Positions 6,255 to 9,567 of a stretch of 9,567 bases of DNA are shown one piece after another. The stretch spans positions 1 through 9,567 of the forward strand of contig JAGXHO010000236.1 of NCBI GenBank assembly GCA_024636105.1, read 5' to 3'. Every line of letters starts with the position of its first letter. The first letter of the stretch is position 1. Below the pieces are notes generated by a model that had not been told where the DNA came from, did not search any database, and was given only the letters and a program-made list of their open reading frames with translations. Both the position numbers and the translations under genes were made by a program. Origin of the DNA: Trueperaceae bacterium (lineage in GTDB: Bacteria > Deinococcota > Deinococci > Deinococcales > Trueperaceae).

Positions 6255-7247
6255 ATGCGCGGCCCCAGCACCCACCACCCGCTCGCCGCCGTCGCCCTGG
6301 CGGCGATCCTCGGCGCGACCTCCGCGAACGCCCGAGCCGCAGACCTCCATGCCTTCGTCGGCGCGGACGCCGGCGGACTCCGGGCGCGCGCCGTCCTCGC
6401 CGACTTGCGGGTCGCCGACCCTGGGCTCGCCGGCGACCGCTTCGCCGCAGGCTTCGCGCGCACCGAAGCCGCGGCGTCCGCAGCCCTGGGATGGCGGCGC
6501 ACCGCCGTCGCGGGACCCGTGGGCAACCTCGTGCTCGAGGGCGCGATCGGCGTCGGCAGGTCCGCAGCGGGCGACCTGCGCTCGAGCATCGAACTCGGTG
6601 CGCGCGGGGTGGCGGGCCCCGTGGCGCTCGCCGTCCACGCGGCGTACGGGAACCGCATCCCGTTCGCCTGGCCGGAACTCACGGTCGCGACGCCGGCTGC
6701 GCCCCCCGCCGATCCGAGGCTCCGCACCGGCTCGGGCGCCGCGGAACCCATCGTCGCTGCGAGGACCAGCGCCGCCTGGCGCATCGACCGCAGCTGGACG
6801 CTCACCGTCGCCCCGACGGTGGCCCGCAGTGCGGCGGGATGGACCGGCTCCGTGGACGCGGCGCTTCGGCGGTACGGGATCGGCGACGACCTCGACCTGT
6901 CGGTTCGGGTCGACGCCGCTGCCGGTGCGCACGCCCGCCATGCGGCGCTCGGAGCGACGCTGCACCACGCGCCCCGGCGCGCGCCGGAGTCGAGCGCCAC
7001 GCTCTGGTGGGGCGCGGGGCGCGCCGGGTCGGCACCCGGCGCGGAGGTGGCGTGGCAGGTGCGCTCCGGCGCGACCGACGCCAGCGTCGCCGCGGGCTGG
7101 GCACCGTTCTGGAGCGACCGCCCCACGGGTTACGCCGCGTTGCAGGCGAGCGCCCCCTTGGCCTCCGGACGCGGCCGCGTGGCGGTGGCGTGGACGGGAA
7201 CGACCTGGTTGGCGGAGCTCGGCTGGTCGCAGGCCTTGCCGCGCTGA
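6255..7247 (+). CDS. Secreted, probably outer-membrane beta-barrel protein of unknown function
   Basis: I do not recognise a named family. The 330 residues begin with a signal peptide: a short N-terminus, a hydrophobic core (about 9-22), and a likely signal peptidase I cut after NARA (28). The mature protein is about 300 residues, has almost no long hydrophobic helix, and contains repeated stretches of alternating small or hydrophobic and polar residues separated by Gly-rich or charged turns, for example LVLEGAIGVG, SWTLTVAPTVARS, LDLSVRVDAAAG, SATLWWGAG and GRVAVAWTGTTWLAELGW. This is what a porin-like transmembrane barrel looks like. A Pro-rich segment (about 150-160) could be a loop. It is a single gene, divergent from glgP and convergent with the PEGA protein gene. 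A surface-layer or other secreted beta-rich protein is the main alternative. Confidence 0.7.
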   Translation: MRGPSTHHPLAAVALAAILGATSANARAADLHAFVGADAGGLRARAVLADLRVADPGLAGDRFAAGFARTEAAASAALGWRRTAVAGPVGNLVLEGAIGVGRSAAGDLRSSIELGARGVAGPVALAVHAAYGNRIPFAWPELTVATPAAPPADPRLRTGSGAAEPIVAARTSAAWRIDRSWTLTVAPTVARSAAGWTGSVDAALRRYGIGDDLDLSVRVDAAAGAHARHAALGATLHHAPRRAPESSATLWWGAGRAGSAPGAEVAWQVRSGATDASVAAGWAPFWSDRPTGYAALQASAPLASGRGRVAVAWTGTTWLAELGWSQALPR

Positions 7248-7263
7248 TCCACTCGGCAGCGCG
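7240..7263. terminator. Possible bidirectional hairpin between convergent genes
   Basis: CGCGCTG (7240-7246) and CAGCGCG (7257-7263) form a perfect 7-bp stem with a 10-base loop. The hairpin spans the stop of the 6255 gene and lies just before the stop of the convergent PEGA gene. It has no T-run on either side, so it is not a classic intrinsic terminator. It may still stabilise mRNA ends or help termination in both directions. Confidence 0.35.
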
Positions 7264-7272
7264 TGCGCGTCG

Positions 7273-8385
7273 CTAAGGGGTCAGGGGCCGCAGCGCGCCC
7301 GTGTCGAGGTCGAGCTCGTACGCGCCCTCGTCCGGCACGGCGCGCAACCAGCGCCGCACGGTGCCTGCGGTCACGACCTCGATCGTTCGAAGGCCCGGAT
7401 CCGGTCGTGCGTAACCCTCGCTCTGCAGCACCCCGTCGACGAGGACCCGAACCGGCCGATCCGTGCGCCAGACGACGAGCGGGTCTCCGAGCGCCACCAG
7501 CGCGAGCTCGACGCGCGTCACCCGGAACCCGCGCACGGGCGCGGTGACGGTGCGCGGCTCGAACCCGGGCCGCACCACCGTCACCTCGCGCGCGCCCGGC
7601 GCCGCGTCGATCGTCAACGGGGTGCGACCGACCGGCACGCCGTCGACGAACACCTCGGCCGGCGGCGTCGCCACCACCTGGAGACTGCCACCGACGATCG
7701 CGGTCATCTCGACGTGCAGGAAGCGGGTATCGCCACCGCGCAGATCGAGGGTGCGCACCTCCGGCAGGTGGCCGTCGAGGCGGAGCTCCACCTCGTAGCG
7801 CCCCGGAGCGAGTCCCAGCAGGTCGATGGCCCCCGAACGGCCCACGGCGACGCCGTCGACGCGCACCTCGGCGCCGCGCGGCTCGCTCGATACGAACAGG
7901 CCGGCGTCGCCCGCCGGCAGCGCCGGTCCCGACGCCGCGAACTCGGCGAGCACCGCCGCGAGCTCGTCGGCGACCGCGTTCAGGGTCGCGAGGCCGAAAC
8001 CGCGCGAGAGCAGGTCGGAGGCACGTCCCTCGAGCGCATCCACCGCGAGGAGGTCCACCGCGAAGGGGCCGTCGACGGAGGCGCGCGCGACGATCTCGCC
8101 GGACACCGCGAACCGCGTGCCCTCCAGCTGGGCGATCAACACCGCGAAGTCGGGCTCGAGGCTCCCGGCGATGCCGGCCGTGATCAACGGCGCCATCGTC
8201 ACCCGCTGACCCCGCTCCGCGAGGGCGGAGCGCAGCGCCTCGACGAAACGCCCGGCGATCTCCGGAGCGACGGCCTCGCGAGCGGGCAGGTCCGGGATCG
8301 CGAAGCCTTCGGCGCGCACCGCGCCCGGCAGCAACGCCAGCGCGAACGCGACCCCAACCGCCACCAGCCGGCTCCATCGAATCAT
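7273..8385 (-). CDS. Secreted protein with three PEGA repeats
   Basis: 370 residues. A signal peptide (core about 7-20, likely cut after AVRA at 25) shows export; no lipobox cysteine is present. Residues about 30-150 are an alpha/beta region (RFVEALRSALAERG, then FAVSGEIVAR, then a helix LNAVADELAAVL). It resembles the CsgG/FlgO-like domains that often precede PEGA repeats, but the match is loose. Three PEGA-type beta repeats follow: about 162-227 (VSSEPRGAEVRVDG), 234-299 (VVATPPAEVFVDGVPVGRTP) and a weaker one at 303-365 (VRVLVDGV). PEGA domains are associated with cell-surface and polysaccharide-binding proteins, so a role in envelope assembly or adhesion is inferred. The ATG at 8385 is chosen over one at 8436: it starts the signal peptide directly and has a -10 hexamer 7 nt before it. 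Confidence 0.82.
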   Translation of the reverse strand: MIRWSRLVAVGVAFALALLPGAVRAEGFAIPDLPAREAVAPEIAGRFVEALRSALAERGQRVTMAPLITAGIAGSLEPDFAVLIAQLEGTRFAVSGEIVARASVDGPFAVDLLAVDALEGRASDLLSRGFGLATLNAVADELAAVLAEFAASGPALPAGDAGLFVSSEPRGAEVRVDGVAVGRSGAIDLLGLAPGRYEVELRLDGHLPEVRTLDLRGGDTRFLHVEMTAIVGGSLQVVATPPAEVFVDGVPVGRTPLTIDAAPGAREVTVVRPGFEPRTVTAPVRGFRVTRVELALVALGDPLVVWRTDRPVRVLVDGVLQSEGYARPDPGLRTIEVVTAGTVRRWLRAVPDEGAYELDLDTGALRPLTP

Positions 8386-8392
8386 CGACGCC

Positions 8393-8398
8393 AGTCTA
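8393..8398 (-). promoter_or_regulatory. -10 element (TAGACT) of the PEGA protein gene
   Basis: On the minus strand TAGACT ends 7 nt before the ATG at 8385, the same sequence and spacing as for the first signal peptidase gene. No ribosome-binding site lies between. Directly upstream is GCGCGGAAGGCGG, which recurs in near-identical form before the divergent promoter. Confidence 0.6.
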
Positions 8399-8402
8399 GC
8401 AG

Positions 8403-8457
8403 CCGCCTTCCGCGCACCGGCGGGCACCGAGCCCACGGTGGAGGCGCGGGGAGGCGG
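8403..8457. repeat. Long imperfect dyad centred between two divergent promoters
   Basis: The outer arms are CCGCCT-t-CCGCGC (8403-8415) and GCGCGG-gg-AGGCGG (8444-8457). Inside lie ACCG (8416-8419) with CGGT (8436-8439), and GGGC (8422-8425) with GCCC (8431-8434) around a 5-base centre. Twenty base pairs can form in all. The dyad centre (8430) almost coincides with the midpoint between the two -10 elements (8429). Both predicted transcripts begin outside the dyad, so it would act as DNA, for example as an operator. Part of the match may reflect the high G+C. Confidence 0.5.
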
Positions 8458-8459
8458 TG

Positions 8460-8465
8460 TATCGT
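8460..8465 (+). promoter_or_regulatory. Possible -10 element (TATCGT) of the phosphoesterase-holB operon
   Basis: TATCGT fits TAnnnT and ends 9 nt before the ATG at 8475. It departs from the TAGNCT form of the others, and the longer gap would leave a leader of about 0-3 nt. A GGGGAGG run (8448-8454) lies 20 nt before the start codon, too far to serve as its ribosome-binding site. Confidence 0.4.
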
Positions 8466-8474
8466 GCGGTTCCG

Positions 8475-9236
8475 ATGCGGTATCTGGTGTTCGGCGACGT
8501 CCACGGCAACGCCCCTGCGCTCGACGCCGTGCTCCGCGACGCCGCCCGCCATGGCTACGACGCCGCGATCTTCCTCGGCGACCTGGTGGGGTACTACCCC
8601 TACCCCACCGAGGTCGTCGACCGGTTGCGGGAACTCGCCCCCCAGGTCCGTTTGGCAGGCAACCACGACGCGCTCCTCGTCGCGCTCGCCGACGGCGCCA
8701 ACGCGGTGCGCGCCAAGGAAGGGACGCTGGTGGTCGACGTCGTCCAGCGCCACCTCGCCGCGCTGGACCGTGGCGCGATCGACTTCGTGCGTGGGGCGAC
8801 CGCGCGGGCGGGCAACGAGATCTGGTCGGCCGCCCACGGCGCCTTCCGCGCCCCCTTCGACTACCTGACCGGCCTCGAGTCGGCCGCCGCGAACCTCGAG
8901 CACTTGCCCACGCCGCTCGGCTTGGTCGGCCACACCCACGTCGCGCGCGCGTTCGCCGTCGTCGAGGCGGACGGTTCGCCGTTGTGGCGCACCGTGGACT
9001 TCAGGGGCCCGCGTTCGAACTACACCGTGCCGCCGCGGGCGCGCGCCTTCCTCAACCCCGGCTCCGTCGGCCAACCGCGCGATGGCGACCCGGCAGCCGC
9101 GTACGCCTTCTTCGAACCCGAGCAGCGGCGCTTCACGGTCCATCGGGTGGCGTACGACGTCGTCGCGGTCCAGCGGAGGGTGCACCAGGCCGGCTACCCG
9201 GTGTCGCTCGCGGAGCGCTTGGAACGCGGTCGATGA
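8475..9236 (+). CDS. Calcineurin-like metallophosphoesterase (YfcE/MJ0912-like)
   Basis: 253 residues with the full set of metal-binding motifs of the family: GDVHGN (Asp8, His10), GDLVGYYPYP (Asp36), GNHD (Asn63, His64), a probable histidine in AAHGAF, and GHTHVA (His153, His155). A late NPGSVGQPRDGDP loop is typical of the small bacterial and archaeal phosphodiesterases. These cytosolic enzymes bind two divalent metals and hydrolyse phosphodiesters or phosphomonoesters; the natural substrate here is unknown. The ATG at 8475 starts directly at the first beta strand, MRYLVFGDVHGN. An in-frame GTG at 8457 would add six residues overlapping the promoter and the dyad. The stop TGA overlaps the start of the delta-prime subunit gene (ATGA), so the two are probably translated in a coupled way. 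Confidence 0.92.
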   Translation: MRYLVFGDVHGNAPALDAVLRDAARHGYDAAIFLGDLVGYYPYPTEVVDRLRELAPQVRLAGNHDALLVALADGANAVRAKEGTLVVDVVQRHLAALDRGAIDFVRGATARAGNEIWSAAHGAFRAPFDYLTGLESAAANLEHLPTPLGLVGHTHVARAFAVVEADGSPLWRTVDFRGPRSNYTVPPRARAFLNPGSVGQPRDGDPAAAYAFFEPEQRRFTVHRVAYDVVAVQRRVHQAGYPVSLAERLERGR

Positions 9237-9567
9237 GCCTGATGCCCGAAGGTCAGGACGCGGCGCTCGCGGCGCTGCGCGCGCTCGCCGCCCGCGGCGA
9301 CGACGCGCCGCGCACGCTCCTGCTCGCCGGGCCCGATGGCGTCGGGCGGCGCGACGTCGCCCGCTGGTACGCGGCGCTGCGCGGCTGCGCCGCCAACCTC
9401 GACGACCCGTGCGGCCGCTGCGCGGCCTGCCGCACACTCCTCCCGGACGCCGACGGCCTAGTGGACGCCGCCGATTATCGGGAGGTCGGTCCAGCGACCA
9501 CGACGCGCGATGGCAAACCGGCTCGCCGGCCGCAACTGCGCATCGACCAGCTGGTGCCGCGCGAACG
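9233..9567 (+). CDS. holB: DNA polymerase III delta-prime subunit, N-terminal part (3' end outside window)
   Basis: 111 complete codons, running off the window. Delta-prime is a clamp-loader subunit that works with tau/gamma and delta to load the sliding clamp. Seen: a degenerate P-loop GPDGVGRRDVAR (34-45), in which the usual Lys is Arg; a zinc module with cysteines in the pattern C-x8-C-x2-C-x2-C (CAANLDDPCGRCAAC, 52-66); and LRIDQLV near the edge, matching the I-x-IDQ motif after the zinc module. E. coli delta-prime is also known not to bind ATP, so the altered P-loop favours delta-prime over the tau/gamma ATPase. The ATG at 9233 overlaps the previous stop (ATGA). An in-frame ATG at 9242 is possible. 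Confidence 0.87.
   Translation, partial: MSLMPEGQDAALAALRALAARGDDAPRTLLLAGPDGVGRRDVARWYAALRGCAANLDDPCGRCAACRTLLPDADGLVDAADYREVGPATTTRDGKPARRPQLRIDQLVPRE

Noticed and set aside
6349..8868. An 839-codon plus-strand open frame
   Set aside because: It overlaps the secreted protein gene out of frame and the PEGA gene antisense, with a shadow-like composition.
1..9567. CRISPR arrays, tRNA or rRNA genes, transposases, attachment sites, toxin-antitoxin or defence genes
   Set aside because: No direct-repeat arrays, RNA-gene signatures or mobile-element proteins were seen on either strand.

Overview
The window is a compact, GC-rich stretch (about 70 % G+C, judged by eye) of bacterial chromosome carrying ordinary housekeeping genes. 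No tRNA, rRNA, CRISPR array, insertion sequence or phage gene was seen, and no stretch over 300 bases lacks a gene. A member of the Deinococcota (Deinococcus-Thermus), possibly Trueperales-like, fits best. The reasons are the short-type alpha-glucan phosphorylase with a DUF3417 N-terminus, a likely secreted beta-barrel protein, and promoters placed 5 to 9 nt before start codons. Leaderless transcription is well known in Deinococcus but also in Actinobacteria, so the assignment is an inference.

Layout: (1) the C-terminal part of a patatin-like phospholipase, running in from the left; (2) two tandem, divergent signal peptidase I paralogues; (3) on the minus strand, an HD-domain hydrolase; (4) 6-phosphogluconolactonase; (5) on the minus strand, alpha-glucan phosphorylase; (6) a secreted, probably outer-membrane beta-rich protein of unknown function; (7) on the minus strand, a secreted protein with three PEGA repeats; (8) a calcineurin-like metallophosphoesterase overlapping by ATGA with (9) the start of the DNA polymerase III delta-prime subunit gene, which runs off the right edge.

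From the second signal peptidase to the phosphoesterase every gene changes strand. There are three convergent junctions (25 bp, a 4-bp stop-codon overlap, and 25 bp) and three divergent ones (55, 68 and 89 bp). The divergent intervals, and the stop codon of the phospholipase, hold the promoters. The hexamer TAGNCT occurs five times on the two strands by my reading, each time 5 to 7 nt before a start codon. This points to leaderless transcription and sets the starts of several genes downstream of the longest open frames. Only the phosphorylase shows a conventional leader with a Shine-Dalgarno site.

Functionally, the phosphorylase feeds glucose-1-phosphate into central metabolism and 6-phosphogluconolactonase works in the oxidative pentose phosphate branch. 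The signal peptidases, the beta-rich protein and the PEGA protein belong to the cell envelope. I found no clear multi-gene novel system. The most unusual signals are the promoter architecture, a long dyad centred between two divergent promoters (8403-8457), the loop-expanded signal peptidase, and the two uncharacterised envelope proteins.
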